Of a stretch of DNA of 64,000 bases, positions 52,435 through 64,000 are shown piece after piece (the first letter of the stretch is position 1; each line of letters opens with the position of its first letter). The notes under the pieces were generated by a model, which was given only the letters and a program-made list of their open reading frames with translations, was not told the origin of the DNA and did not search any database. A program made the position numbers and the translations under genes. The stretch lies in contig JBAOHI010000030.1 in the NCBI GenBank assembly GCA_037045535.1, forward strand, positions 62,001 to 126,000, in the 5' to 3' direction. Source of the DNA: Competibacter_A sp037045535 (GTDB lineage: Bacteria; Pseudomonadota; Gammaproteobacteria; Competibacterales; Competibacteraceae).

Positions 52435-53341
52435 ATCCGTTTTGTTTAAGAGAGGCGAAGTAGCTCTTGGACTGGGGCTGACCAGGGTTTCCTGCATGTT
52501 ATGGTGATTCTGATTGGCCTCCATTGATCCCAATATAATTTATAGAGTGTTTTATCCGTTGCGTTTATGGTGCGCGTGGGAGGAGGGTAACCGCCACTGG
52601 CATCCAGAGTGGACGGCAAATAGTGTCACAAAATATTACCGCTTATAAGTTAGGAAACGTGCCCTGGCAATTGTTGCCGGAGCGAAGGGAGATTCATGAT
52701 TTCAAGCTTGACTGGTTAGTCAGCAGAACTTGCGTTGACAAGGTTATCGTGTGACATATTAGAGATTGTTCTGGATAGATAGACGTAGCTGATTTATATT
52801 CTGTAAGCCAATTTAAATTTTTCTTAAAATCATTAAATAATGAGTACTATGTTATACATGATATTAAATAATCAAGGTCTATGATGAAGACTATCTTGCT
52901 ATCAGGCAATTCGTTTTGCCCATGAATTTTACAAAAAAATAAAATTGCTCTTAAAAAGACCAATGATGCGCGATATGTAAATTATGTAACTTTTTGATTT
53001 AAAAAGACTGTGTTGGGTATATAAACAATGGCTTGGCGAAAAGTGTTGCGCATCGTATTATGCAGCGATAAGAATTTGATTTGTAAATAAATGCTTTGTG
53101 TTGGTTAATGTTGCAAATGGTTTCCAAACAAATGATTGTAAACTTCTTATGTCTATCTTGCAGAGGTATTGTTGATGTAGTATAGTATAATGGTTACACG
53201 GGTTAAAAAATCATAACAATCGCCTGGCAATTGAGGAGTAAAGAGCTCTATCAGATAAAATCGGTTTCGATATTTTATGTTATTTTTTTATATACGAATT
53301 TGATGTTTTTGTATTTCTGATAATACAGAGGCGAGATAATA
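52435..53341. other. 907-bp AT-rich gene-poor stretch
   Basis: From about 52530 the base composition drops sharply to AT-rich with runs of T and A and no open frame of note on either strand. Near its end is a candidate promoter for the XRE gene. No tRNA, repeat array or transposase remnant was recognised. It may be a decayed foreign segment. Confidence 0.7.
53158..53186 (+). promoter_or_regulatory. Candidate promoter before the XRE gene
   Basis: TTGCAG (53158-53163) and TATAGT (53181-53186) are 17 bases apart, with a further TATAAT overlapping downstream. It would give a leader of about 150 bases before the XRE gene. Confidence 0.45.
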
Positions 53342-53692
53342 ATGGATTTCGGAGAATACGTGCGGAAACTGCGTGAGCAGCGCCGCGAAGTAAATCGTCG
53401 CTATTCAGTTCGGCAGACAGCTCAACGGATTGGAGTGGAGCCTGCCTATCTCAGTAAGATCGAGCGAGGTGATGTATCTCCCCCTTCTGAAGAAACTATT
53501 AGACGGTTAGCGGCCGATTTGGGCGAGGATGCGGATTTATTGTTGGCCTTGGCTGGAAAAGTATCCAGCGATATTCGTGAGATCGTGATGAAGCGACCGA
53601 TTCTGTTCGCGGAGATTATTCGCGGTTTGAGCGATGTGCCCGATGATGAGTTGACAGTGTTGGTGCGGCGAGTGCGCAATGGAGAATGGTAG
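53342..53692 (+). CDS. XRE-family helix-turn-helix regulator
   Basis: This 116-residue protein has an N-terminal XRE/Cro DNA-binding domain (about 5-68): SVRQTAQRIGVEPAYLSKIE holds the helix-turn-helix, followed by RGDVSPPSEETIRRLAADLG. The C-terminal 45 residues form a short helical tail (FAEIIRGLSDVPDDELTVLV), a common dimerisation element. GAGGCGAG lies before the ATG. Its targets are unknown; small XRE regulators often control their own gene. It is followed by the deacetylase gene after 71 bp on the same strand. Confidence 0.9.
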   Translation: MDFGEYVRKLREQRREVNRRYSVRQTAQRIGVEPAYLSKIERGDVSPPSEETIRRLAADLGEDADLLLALAGKVSSDIREIVMKRPILFAEIIRGLSDVPDDELTVLVRRVRNGEW

Positions 53693-53763
53693 GCAAGGAT
53701 ATGTCAGTCCTGTCGACTTGGATCATAATCTCTCTCCAATGAATTAAATCCTGGTGGGAGTGA

Positions 53764-54417
53764 ATGAAAGTCGTTCAAAGCTGGGATGACGGAGTGGTCG
53801 ATGACTTACGGTTAACGGGGTTATTGCGCCATTACGGTGCGACCGCGACATTCAATCTGAATCCTGGTCTCCATCAGTCGCAACGATCATTCAGCTGGAA
53901 ATCTGGCGATAAAGAAATCTGGCGATCGGGACAAAGTGAAATGGCTGCCATCTATGCCGGATTCGAGATCGCCAACCATTCCCTGACCCATCCCAATCTA
54001 CCCGATTTATCTCCGATGGAACTGGAACGTCAAGTAGGGGAGAGCCGGCGTATTTTGCAAGATTGGTTTCAGCAGCCGGTTTTGGGTTTTTGCTACCCGT
54101 TCGGCAGTTTTAATTCGGCGGTGAAAGAAGTCGTGCGCACCGCCGGTCATGTCTACGCCCGCACCGTGCAATACTGCGATTCGGTATTTCCGCCGGTTGA
54201 TCCGTTCGAGTTCGGCGTCAGTTGCTGGTTTGCCGATCCGGCATTCTGGACCTTGTACGAGCGCGCCAAAGCCGGCAATGGCGTATTTTTCTTCTGGGGC
54301 CACAGCTACGAGCTGGTCAACGACGCCATGTGGGCCGATCTGGAACACAAGATCGCTGGCATTAGTGCCGATCCAGCGGCGAGGTGGGCGAGCCTCGAAG
54401 GGTTATTCGCCGGCTGA
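53764..54417 (+). CDS. Polysaccharide deacetylase (NodB-like) family protein
   Basis: This 217-residue protein starts directly with the NodB-type motif 1 (MKVVQSWDDGVVDD, metal-binding Asp pair) and has motif 2 with both metal-binding histidines in FEIANHSLTHPNL, then GFCYPFGSFN and the late FFFWGHSYEL histidine. CE4 enzymes remove N- or O-acetyl groups from sugars with a divalent metal. No signal peptide is present, so a cytoplasmic substrate is likely. A GGAG site precedes the ATG. It converges with metH. Confidence 0.88.
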   Translation: MKVVQSWDDGVVDDLRLTGLLRHYGATATFNLNPGLHQSQRSFSWKSGDKEIWRSGQSEMAAIYAGFEIANHSLTHPNLPDLSPMELERQVGESRRILQDWFQQPVLGFCYPFGSFNSAVKEVVRTAGHVYARTVQYCDSVFPPVDPFEFGVSCWFADPAFWTLYERAKAGNGVFFFWGHSYELVNDAMWADLEHKIAGISADPAARWASLEGLFAG

Positions 54418-54442
54418 AATTCTCGAAGCCGGCCTGCTCGGT

Positions 54443-58135
<3,693 letters not shown>

Positions 58136-58165
58136 TGGCAGAGCACTCGGTAACTTCTGCGAAAT

Positions 58166-58525
58166 TCAAGTAAGCTGGAACGCGTCCCGAATCCACTCGA
58201 CTTGGGGTCCGCCTTCGGTTTGAAGGATTGCCACCACATCGAAGCGGCAAGGTAAATCCGGGTCTTGGTGTTGCAGGTAGAATGCTGCTGTCCGCAACAG
58301 ACGTTGTTGTTTCGTTCGGGTGACCGACTCAGCTGGCGTGCCGTAGCGGCTGTGGCGGCGGCTGCGCACTTCCACGAACACCAGTTGTTCGCCATCGCGC
58401 ATGATCAGATCCAACTCACCGACGCGACAGCGAAAATTGCGTGTTACCAGCGTCAGGCCGCGCGTTTCCAGATGGCGGCGAGCCAAGTCCTCGGCCATGG
58501 CTCCCTGCGCGATGCGGCTGGTCAC
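58166..58525 (-). CDS. yraN: YraN/UPF0102 family endonuclease-fold protein
   Basis: This 119-residue protein has the restriction-endonuclease-like core: GELDLIMRDGEQLVFVEVRS carries the metal-binding Asp and the E-x-R/K pair. YraN proteins are predicted Holliday-junction-resolvase-like nucleases with no fixed role. Translation starts at GTG (58523-58525), with GGAG eight bases before. It is divergent from rsmI, its regular neighbour, and precedes metH. Confidence 0.93.
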   Translation of the reverse strand: MTSRIAQGAMAEDLARRHLETRGLTLVTRNFRCRVGELDLIMRDGEQLVFVEVRSRRHSRYGTPAESVTRTKQQRLLRTAAFYLQHQDPDLPCRFDVVAILQTEGGPQVEWIRDAFQLT

Positions 58526-58590
58526 GGATGCTTCTCCAAGATGGCAAGAGGATTGGGTTCAAAAATTTCCACATTGTAAAGGCGTGAGGC

Positions 58591-59451
58591 ATGGCCGTCG
58601 AATCCGGTGCGTTGTACGTGGTGGCAACACCGATTGGTAATCTGGAGGATATCAGCATCCGAGCGCTGCGTGTCCTGCGAGAGGTAAATTGCATCGCCGC
58701 CGAAGATACTCGGCACACTGGGCAGCTGTTACACCATTTTGGAATCGAGACACCGCTGCTGTCGCTGCACCAACACAATGAGCTGGCTCGGTTGGAGCAG
58801 ATCGTTGCTCGATTGTTAGCAGGACAATCGATTGCCTTGGTGTCGGACGCCGGTACGCCGCTGATCAGCGATCCAGGGTTTCCGTTGGTGCGCGAATTAC
58901 GTCGGCGAGGGTTGTCGGTGATTCCGGTACCAGGGCCGAGCAGTTTATTAGCGGCGCTATCGGTTGCCGGGTTGCCAACGGACCGGTTTGTCTTCGAGGG
59001 ATTTCTGCCCGCCAAACGAGCCGCGCGTTGCGAGCGTTTGCGAACGCTGGCGCGGGAAGAACGCACCATGGTGTTTTTCGAGGCCAGCCACCGGGTTGCG
59101 GAGACCTTGGCCGATATGATGGTGGAATTCGGTGGAGAGCGTCCGGCAGTCATTGCCCGTGAACTGACCAAGCGATTCGAAGAAGTTTATGGGGCGAGTC
59201 TGAGCGATCTAAGCGCCTGGTTAGAGGTCGATGCTAACCGTCAAAAGGGAGAGTTCGTGCTAGTGGTTCGGGGCGCGCCAGCGACGAGCGAGGTGGATAC
59301 ACTAGAGAATCGACGGCTTTTAACGGCGTTGCTGGCGGAACTTCCCACCAGCCGAGCGGTTGCCGTGACGGCGCACTTGACGGGCTTGCGAAAAAAACCG
59401 TTGTACGATTTAGCATTGGCGCTTGGAGAACGGCAATCGACCGAGGAATAG
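58591..59451 (+). CDS. rsmI: 16S rRNA (cytidine1402-2'-O)-methyltransferase
   Basis: RsmI methylates the ribose of C1402 in the ribosomal P site with SAM. The 286-residue tetrapyrrole-methylase-fold protein has the start motif YVVATPIGNLEDISIRALR and the SAM-binding VSDAGTPLISDPGFPLVREL and IPVPGPSSLLAALSVAG segments. It is divergent from yraN and is followed on the same strand by the RNase P RNA gene after 47 bp. Confidence 0.97.
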   Translation: MAVESGALYVVATPIGNLEDISIRALRVLREVNCIAAEDTRHTGQLLHHFGIETPLLSLHQHNELARLEQIVARLLAGQSIALVSDAGTPLISDPGFPLVRELRRRGLSVIPVPGPSSLLAALSVAGLPTDRFVFEGFLPAKRAARCERLRTLAREERTMVFFEASHRVAETLADMMVEFGGERPAVIARELTKRFEEVYGASLSDLSAWLEVDANRQKGEFVLVVRGAPATSEVDTLENRRLLTALLAELPTSRAVAVTAHLTGLRKKPLYDLALALGERQSTEE

Positions 59452-59498
59452 CGATTCTTCCTTGCCAATGACCGCTCCATCGGTAGACACTATCGATT

Positions 59499-59852
59499 GG
59501 GAACCGGCTGGACGGTCGCTGTATCGCCATGCGATATGGAGGAAAGTCCGGGCTCCATAGGACAGGGTGCCAGGTAACGCCTGGGGGGCGCGAGCCTACG
59601 GAAAGTGCCACAGAAAACAAACCGCCTACGTTCGCGAGAACCGGTAAGGGTGAAAAGGTGCGGTAAGAGCGCACCGCGCGGCTGGCAACAGCGGCGGCAC
59701 GGTAAACCCCACCCGGAGCAAGACCAAATAGGGGAGCGCTATCGCGTGGTCCGCGCAGCTCCCGGGTAGGTCGCTACAGGCGTCTGGCGACAGCCGCCGC
59801 AGAGGAATGACCGTCCTCGACAGAACCCGGCTTACAGGCCGGTTCCCTCTTC
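59499..59852 (+). ncRNA. rnpB: RNase P RNA, class A
   Basis: This RNA is the catalytic part of RNase P, which matures tRNA 5' ends. Highly conserved class A blocks are present in order: gaggaaagtccgggctcc near 59540, cagggtgccaggtaacgcct near 59564, gtaagggtgaaa and gcggtaagagcgcaccg near 59645-59680, cccacccggagcaag, and the 3' acagaacccggcttac near 59821. Its 5' gggaaccggc (59499-59508) pairs with gccggttccc (59838-59847), closing helix P1. The 3' end is estimated. No clear T-rich terminator follows. Confidence 0.97.
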
Positions 59853-60072
59853 TCGAACGCCATATTGCTCCCGAACGCCATGTTACAGGCCAGCGTGGTC
59901 TGGATGGATTGGGCGCGCTGGTGCCATTCCCATTTTCGCTTTCCTCACTGCCCTTCTGTCGCCTCCCTGTCTGACGTTGTCCGATAATGCAACAGGATCG
60001 GAAAATCCCATAATGACTTGTCTTAAAACATAATTTTAAAAAATACAAGAAATTCATTTTTGATGGATTTCC

Positions 60073-60102
60073 TTGACAGCAGTATGTTCACCTACCTATA
60101 GT
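60073..60102 (+). promoter_or_regulatory. Promoter of the mra/dcw cluster
   Basis: A perfect -35 TTGACA (60073-60078) and a -10 TATAGT (60097-60102) are separated by 18 bases, 64 bp before the mraZ start. The MraZ boxes begin 3 bp after the -10, where a bound repressor would block initiation. Confidence 0.8.
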
Positions 60103-60104
60103 TG

Positions 60105-60129
60105 GTGGGAAAAAGTGGGGGAAAGTGGG
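60105..60129 (+). promoter_or_regulatory. MraZ operator: three GTGGG boxes
   Basis: GTGGG occurs at 60105-60109, 60115-60119 and 60125-60129, an exact 10-bp period. This matches the known MraZ-binding pattern of direct TGGGN repeats with 5-bp spacers, and suggests that MraZ represses its own cluster here. Confidence 0.88.
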
Positions 60130-60165
60130 GTGTAAGGGCAGTCGAATCCCTGAGGGAAGCAGTCA

Positions 60166-60618
60166 TTGTTCCGGGGTCTTCACCGATTATCACTGGATAA
60201 CAAGGGTCGATTGTCGATTCCCGCGGTGTATCGCCAGCGCTTGCTGGAAGCCAGTGACGGGCGGATGGTATTGACGGTTGATCGTGATCGCTGCCTCTTG
60301 CTTTATCCTTTGAATACTTGGGAAGACATCGAACGTAAGCTCATCCAACTTTCCAGCACCCACAAGCGTGCTCGGGCGTTGAAGCGGCTGTTGCTGGGAC
60401 ATGCCGAAGAATGTTGTTTGGACGCTGGCGGCCGGATTCTGTTACCGGAACCCTTACGGGAATTTGCCAGCCTGGAAAAGCGGGTGGTTTTGTTGGGACA
60501 GGGAAACAAATTCGAAATTTGGAATGAAGAAGGTTGGCAGGCCTGGCGCGACTCCGTGTTGGCCGACGGAGATGATGATGGCGATCCCATGCCGGACTTG
60601 GATTCGTTGGCGTTTTGA
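60166..60618 (+). CDS. mraZ: Transcriptional regulator MraZ
   Basis: MraZ is a SpoVT/AbrB-type ring-forming DNA-binding protein that represses the division and cell-wall cluster. The 150-residue protein starts with the family motif FRGLHRLSLDNKGRLSIPA and has the second DAGGRILLPEPLREFA repeat. The only start that fits is TTG at 60166, with GAGGGA upstream, a weak codon suggesting low expression. Three MraZ boxes lie just upstream. Confidence 0.95.
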   Translation: MFRGLHRLSLDNKGRLSIPAVYRQRLLEASDGRMVLTVDRDRCLLLYPLNTWEDIERKLIQLSSTHKRARALKRLLLGHAEECCLDAGGRILLPEPLREFASLEKRVVLLGQGNKFEIWNEEGWQAWRDSVLADGDDDGDPMPDLDSLAF

Positions 60619-60620
60619 TC

Positions 60621-61559
60621 ATGGCGGAAGTATCGCTGTCGCATCGGCCGGTATTGGTGAGCGAGGTTCTGGCCGCGCTGGCGGTTCGCCCGGATGGCTG
60701 CTATGTGGACGCCACATTTGGACGGGGCGGTCACGCGGCGGCGATATTGGAAAGACTTGGGCCAACGGGCTCGCTGTTGGCGCTAGATCGTGACCCGGCC
60801 GCCGCAGAGTGGGCGAGGGCGGAATTTTGCAATGAACCACGCTTCCAGTTCGTGCAGAGCCGGTTCAGTGAGTTAGCCAGCATCGTTACTGAGCGTCGGC
60901 TGTGCGGTCGGGTGGATGGCGTGTTGCTGGATTTGGGTGTGTCTTCGCCGCAGTTGGATGATCCGGAGCGCGGTTTTAGCTTCAGCCGGAATGGTGCGTT
61001 GGATATGCGGATGGATCCCACCAGTGGGAGTAGCGCAACCGATTGGCTCAATCGGATCGGTGAAATGGAACTGGAACGGATCTTGGCGGAATTCGGTGAG
61101 GAAAGATTTCATCGGCGAATTGCCCGTGCCATCGTCGCAGCCCGCCGGCGGGCACCGATCACGACGACAGCGCGATTAGCGGAAATTGTCTCGTTGGCGA
61201 TCCCAACTCGTCAGCCGGGCAAGCATCCGGCCACGCGGGTTTTTCAGGCGGTCCGCATCGCGGTCAACGATGAATTGAATGAACTGCGGGCAGTATTGCC
61301 GCAAACAACACAAATTTTGGCGCCTGGAGGACGACTGGCGGTGATCGCCTTTCATTCGTTAGAAGACCGGATGGTCAAGCGGTTTATGCGTGAACGAGCA
61401 CGAGGGCAGGAATTGCCTCTGGATTTGCCGGTGGTCGGTATACCGAAAGGGATCAGCTTGCGGCTGATTGGCCGTCCGTCGCGGCCAGCCGATCCAGAAG
61501 TCATGGCCAATCCTCGCGCCCGTAGCGCTGTATTGCGAGTGGCGGAACGGCTTGAATGA
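60621..61559 (+). CDS. rsmH: 16S rRNA (cytosine1402-N4)-methyltransferase
   Basis: RsmH methylates the base of C1402, the same nucleotide whose ribose is modified by RsmI encoded 2 kb upstream. The 312-residue protein has HRPVLVSEVLAAL, the SAM-binding YVDATFGRGGHAAAIL, LLDLGVSSPQLDDPERGFSF and IAFHSLEDRMVKRFM. The ATG at 60621 is 2 bp after mraZ; a TTG at 60615 is a less likely start. It overlaps ftsL by 4 bases. Confidence 0.97.
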   Translation: MAEVSLSHRPVLVSEVLAALAVRPDGCYVDATFGRGGHAAAILERLGPTGSLLALDRDPAAAEWARAEFCNEPRFQFVQSRFSELASIVTERRLCGRVDGVLLDLGVSSPQLDDPERGFSFSRNGALDMRMDPTSGSSATDWLNRIGEMELERILAEFGEERFHRRIARAIVAARRRAPITTTARLAEIVSLAIPTRQPGKHPATRVFQAVRIAVNDELNELRAVLPQTTQILAPGGRLAVIAFHSLEDRMVKRFMRERARGQELPLDLPVVGIPKGISLRLIGRPSRPADPEVMANPRARSAVLRVAERLE

Positions 61560-61828
61560 AAAGCCAGGTATGGCTGATCGCACTACTGGCTAGCGCCGTG
61601 TTGGGTTCTGGAGTCGGGGTGGTCTATACCCGACATGTCAACCGGCAATATTTTATTCAACTGCAGCAGTTGCATGCGGAACGGGACAACCTTGAAGTAG
61701 AGTGGGAATCATTACAGCTGGAGCAAAGCAGCCTGGTTACGGATGCCGTCGTTGAGGAAACAGCCCGAAAGCGTCTGAATATGTTGACGCCTGATCCCGG
61801 TGAGGTTTTTTACATTGCGCCACAATAG
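61556..61828 (+). CDS. ftsL: Cell division protein FtsL
   Basis: FtsL is a small bitopic protein that forms the FtsQLB complex and activates FtsWI. The 90-residue protein has a membrane helix (about residues 5-25, WLIALLASAVLGSGVGVVYT) and a periplasmic coiled coil (LHAERDNLEVEWESLQLEQS). It lies between rsmH and ftsI, overlapping both ends, as is standard. Confidence 0.95.
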   Translation: MKSQVWLIALLASAVLGSGVGVVYTRHVNRQYFIQLQQLHAERDNLEVEWESLQLEQSSLVTDAVVEETARKRLNMLTPDPGEVFYIAPQ

Positions 61829-63596
61829 TAAACCACCCAATAAAAGAATGATCTGGGGAACGCTTGCGCATCAGGCGAAGGTTTTGTTGCCCCTCGCGAC
61901 CCGGCGTGGATGGGTGCTAGGACTGCTGTTGGCGGCGGCGGGGAGCATGGTCGCGCGTGCCGCCTATCTGCAGCTGATCCACGACGACTTTTTGCAGGAG
62001 CAGGGTAACGAACGCTTCCTGCGCGTTGCTGAGGTGCCGGCGCATCGAGGGATGATCCTCGACCGCAACGGCGAGCCGTTGGCGGTCAGTTCGCCAGTGG
62101 ACTCCATTTGGGCGAACCCGAAGGAACTGGTGGAACAGCGCGAGCGATGGCCGGCGCTTGCGGCTGCTCTCGGGTTGCGAGTCGAGGAGTTGGCGGAGAA
62201 GTTGGCGGGAAATGAAGATCGCCAGTTCGTTTATTTGCGCCGGCATCTGGCTCCGAATCTGGCCCAACAAATTCTGCAACTGAAGATTCCCGGCATTTAC
62301 TCTAAACGCGAATACCGGCGCTACTATCCCGATGCGGAGGTGACCTCCCATTTGCTGGGCTTTACCGACATTGATGATGCCGGTCAAGAAGGGTTGGAGA
62401 AGACGTTCGAGAAACAGCTTCACGGTATTCCGGGCCGCAAGCGAGTCATCCAAGATCGCTTGGGCCGGGTCGTGGAGGATGTGGAGAACATCCGGGCTCC
62501 CCAGCCCGGCAAGCCAATAGTGCTCAGTATCGATCGGCGATTGCAGTATCTTGCGTACCGCGCGCTCAAAACCGCGGTCATGGAGAATAAGGCCAGTGCT
62601 GGTTCGGCGGTGATTGTGGATGTTCAAACCGGCGAAATCCTAGCGATGGTGGATCAGCCGGCGGGCAATCCCAACAACCGTGCCGACTTAAAGGGTGAAT
62701 TGCTTCGCAACCGGGCGGTTACCGATATTTACGAGCCGGGTTCGACCATGAAGGCGCTCACTGTCGCCCTGGCGTTAGAAAGCGGCAAATGGACGCCGAG
62801 GACCCTGGTGAGCACGTCGCCGGGCACTCTCAGGGTTGGCCGTTACACGGTCCGCGACACGCATAATTACGGGCTGATCGACGTGACCCATGTGATCAGT
62901 AAGTCGAGTAATGTTGGGGCGAGCAAAATCGCGCTGTCGATGCCCATGGAGTGGTTGTGGAAACTGTACAGGGATGTCGGTTTCGGTTCGGTAACCGGCG
63001 TGGGCTTGATCGGCGAACAGCCCGGTATCCTGCGCCATTTCAGCAAGTGGGGCGGGGAGATCGGTCATGCCAATCACTCGTTCGGCTATGGGCTGTCGAT
63101 CACCATGCTGCAGTTGGCTCAAGCCTATTGCGTGTTGGCGGCGGATGGCATACGGCGGCCCCTCACCATTCTAAAGCGCGATCAGCCGCTCGGACCGTCC
63201 GAGGAACGACGAGTGCTGTCGGCCCGCGCGGTGCGTCAAGTGCGAGTAATGCTGGAGGAAGCCGTCACTAAGGAAGGCACGGGTGTTAAAGCTTCGGTGC
63301 CTGGCTACCGAGTCGCCGGCAAGACCGGTACGGTCCACAAGATCGTCAACGGCCGCTATGCCAGCAACCGATATTTTTCCCTGTTCGCTGGCATGGTGCC
63401 GGCCAGTAATCCACGCCTAGTGATGGTGATCATCGTCGATGAACCGAAGGGAGGTGCGTATTACGGCGGCACAGTGGCAGCACCAGTGTTCGGCAAGACC
63501 ATGGGCGGTGTGCTGCGAATTTTAAACATCACCCCGGATGACATGCCCTCCATGAAAGTCGCTGGGACGATTCCGTCGACCGGAACGACGCCGTGA
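61815..63596 (+). CDS. ftsI: Peptidoglycan D,D-transpeptidase FtsI (PBP3)
   Basis: FtsI crosslinks septal peptidoglycan. The protein of about 593 residues has an N-terminal membrane helix (WVLGLLLAAAGSMVARAAYL), the pedestal domain (VPAHRGMILDRNGEPLAVSS) and a transpeptidase domain with SxxK in YEPGSTMKALTVAL, SxN in ISKSSNVGASK and KTG in VAGKTGTVHKIVNG. The start is unsure: GTG at 61800 lacks a ribosome-binding site, while TTG at 61815 has GAGG about nine bases upstream. It overlaps ftsL, and its stop overlaps murE. Confidence 0.95.
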   Translation: MRHNSKPPNKRMIWGTLAHQAKVLLPLATRRGWVLGLLLAAAGSMVARAAYLQLIHDDFLQEQGNERFLRVAEVPAHRGMILDRNGEPLAVSSPVDSIWANPKELVEQRERWPALAAALGLRVEELAEKLAGNEDRQFVYLRRHLAPNLAQQILQLKIPGIYSKREYRRYYPDAEVTSHLLGFTDIDDAGQEGLEKTFEKQLHGIPGRKRVIQDRLGRVVEDVENIRAPQPGKPIVLSIDRRLQYLAYRALKTAVMENKASAGSAVIVDVQTGEILAMVDQPAGNPNNRADLKGELLRNRAVTDIYEPGSTMKALTVALALESGKWTPRTLVSTSPGTLRVGRYTVRDTHNYGLIDVTHVISKSSNVGASKIALSMPMEWLWKLYRDVGFGSVTGVGLIGEQPGILRHFSKWGGEIGHANHSFGYGLSITMLQLAQAYCVLAADGIRRPLTILKRDQPLGPSEERRVLSARAVRQVRVMLEEAVTKEGTGVKASVPGYRVAGKTGTVHKIVNGRYASNRYFSLFAGMVPASNPRLVMVIIVDEPKGGAYYGGTVAAPVFGKTMGGVLRILNITPDDMPSMKVAGTIPSTGTTP

Positions 63597-64000
63597 CGCC
63601 CAGAGCTCCAATGACTTTGGGCGAGTTGCTGGCGGGTTTCGTCGAGATGCCGACAAATTGGGTCGCGCAGCCGATCGAGGGTCTAGCCACCGATAGCAGA
63701 GCGGTCCGGCCGGGTACGGTGTTTTTCGCGCTGCGCGGCGCGAATCGGCACGGCTTGGCATTTTTGAAAGCGGTCGGAACGGCAGGTGCGGCGGCAGTGG
63801 TCTGGGAGCCTCCCTATGACGGTCCGATGCCGGCTGATGAGCAAGGAATACCCTTGATCGCCGTGCCGCGATTACGTCAGAAATTAGGGCCGATGATCGC
63901 CCGGTTTTATGGCGAGCCTGCCCAGCGGTTGCAAGTGGTGGGTATCACCGGCACCGATGGCAAGACCTCTTGCGCTCACTACGTTGCTCAAGCGCTCAGT
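63593..64000 (+). CDS. murE: UDP-N-acetylmuramoyl-tripeptide synthetase MurE, N-terminal part (cut by window edge)
   Basis: The frame from GTG at 63593 (or ATG at 63611) runs off the window after 136 residues. It shows the MurE N-terminal domain, with IEGLATDSRAVRPGTVFFAL, and the start of the central ATPase domain, GITGTDGKTSCAHYVAQAL. MurE adds the third residue, usually meso-diaminopimelate in gammaproteobacteria, to UDP-MurNAc-dipeptide. Its start overlaps the ftsI stop (GTGA), so the two are coupled. Confidence 0.93.
   Translation, partial: MTPRAPMTLGELLAGFVEMPTNWVAQPIEGLATDSRAVRPGTVFFALRGANRHGLAFLKAVGTAGAAAVVWEPPYDGPMPADEQGIPLIAVPRLRQKLGPMIARFYGEPAQRLQVVGITGTDGKTSCAHYVAQALS

Larger units (their letters stand above)
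59853..60165. other. Gap between rnpB and mraZ, holding the mra promoter
   Basis: No gene is seen. The first half shows nothing recognisable apart from a short direct repeat of cgaacgccat (59854 and 59874 regions). The second half is AT-rich and contains the mra promoter and MraZ boxes listed separately. Confidence 0.7.

Noticed and set aside
59626..60057. 143-codon minus-strand frame over rnpB
   Set aside because: Most of it is antisense to the conserved RNase P RNA, which fully explains that sequence.
60130..60165. Possible tRNA T-arm (gtcgaatccc)
   Set aside because: No acceptor stem, D-arm or anticodon arm can be built around it; it is part of the mraZ leader.

Overview
The window is chromosomal DNA from a GC-rich gammaproteobacterium. 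The evidence is gene order: mlaFEDCB-ibaG-murA, kdsD-kdsC-lptCAB-rpoN-hpf-ptsN-hprK-rapZ-ptsH-ptsI, rnfABCDGE next to nth, rsmI/yraN beside a class A RNase P RNA, and mraZ-rsmH-ftsL-ftsI-murE. HPr kinase, a DUF2126/ATP-grasp/alpha-E locus and Uma2/IS630 remnants would fit a Competibacter-like or purple-sulfur-like lineage, but that placement is inference. No tRNA, CRISPR array or intact transposon was found.

Layout. 1-5559 (-): hisD (cut by the window edge), hisG, murA, ibaG and mlaBCDEF read as one operon from mlaF, so lipid transport, peptidoglycan precursor synthesis and histidine synthesis share transcription. 5717-9732 (-): a DUF1345 membrane protein, then a NitT/TauT-type ABC transporter (ATPase plus double permease) with no binding protein nearby. 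9877-10060 holds a decayed copy of the 5' part of mlaF. 10292-13045: pyruvate phosphate dikinase with a clear terminator. 13178-18547: a YpfJ-type zinc peptidase, a large STAND/BTAD regulator and a LuxR gene broken by several frameshifts. 18704-21168: an AT-richer island of four unrecognised or weakly recognised genes, including a membrane protein and an exported HELAH metallopeptidase, followed by IS630 and Uma2 remnants (21263-22270).

22448-32245 (+): a long envelope and regulatory block covering Kdo synthesis, LPS export (LptC, LptA, LptB), sigma-54, a ribosome hibernation factor, EIIA-Ntr, HPr kinase, RapZ (frameshifted here), HPr with His15 and Ser46, and enzyme I. No sugar permease is present, so it looks like a regulatory phosphorelay. 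32253-34820: an acyltransferase, a NUDIX hydrolase and argF; the argF leader contains an intrinsic-terminator hairpin with no gene before it. 35111-40171: a full Rnf/Rsx electron-transfer complex. A DUF2934-repeat gene on the other strand separates it from nth (41286), its usual neighbour. 42416-46098 (-): a DUF2189 membrane protein, a GT4 glycogen-synthase-like glycosyltransferase, a quinone reductase-like flavoprotein and an FAH-family hydrolase.

46264-52434: a divergent locus encoding an alpha-E protein, a circularly permuted ATP-grasp protein, and a 1102-residue transglutaminase/DUF2126 protein. This is a conserved but functionally unresolved peptide-ligase-like set and the best candidate for under-described biology here. 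52435-53341 is an AT-rich gene-poor stretch before an XRE regulator and a NodB-type deacetylase. 54443-58525 (-): metH and yraN. 58591-64000 (+): rsmI, rnpB, and the start of the division and cell-wall (dcw) cluster. The mra promoter carries three 10-bp-spaced GTGGG boxes, the expected MraZ operator.
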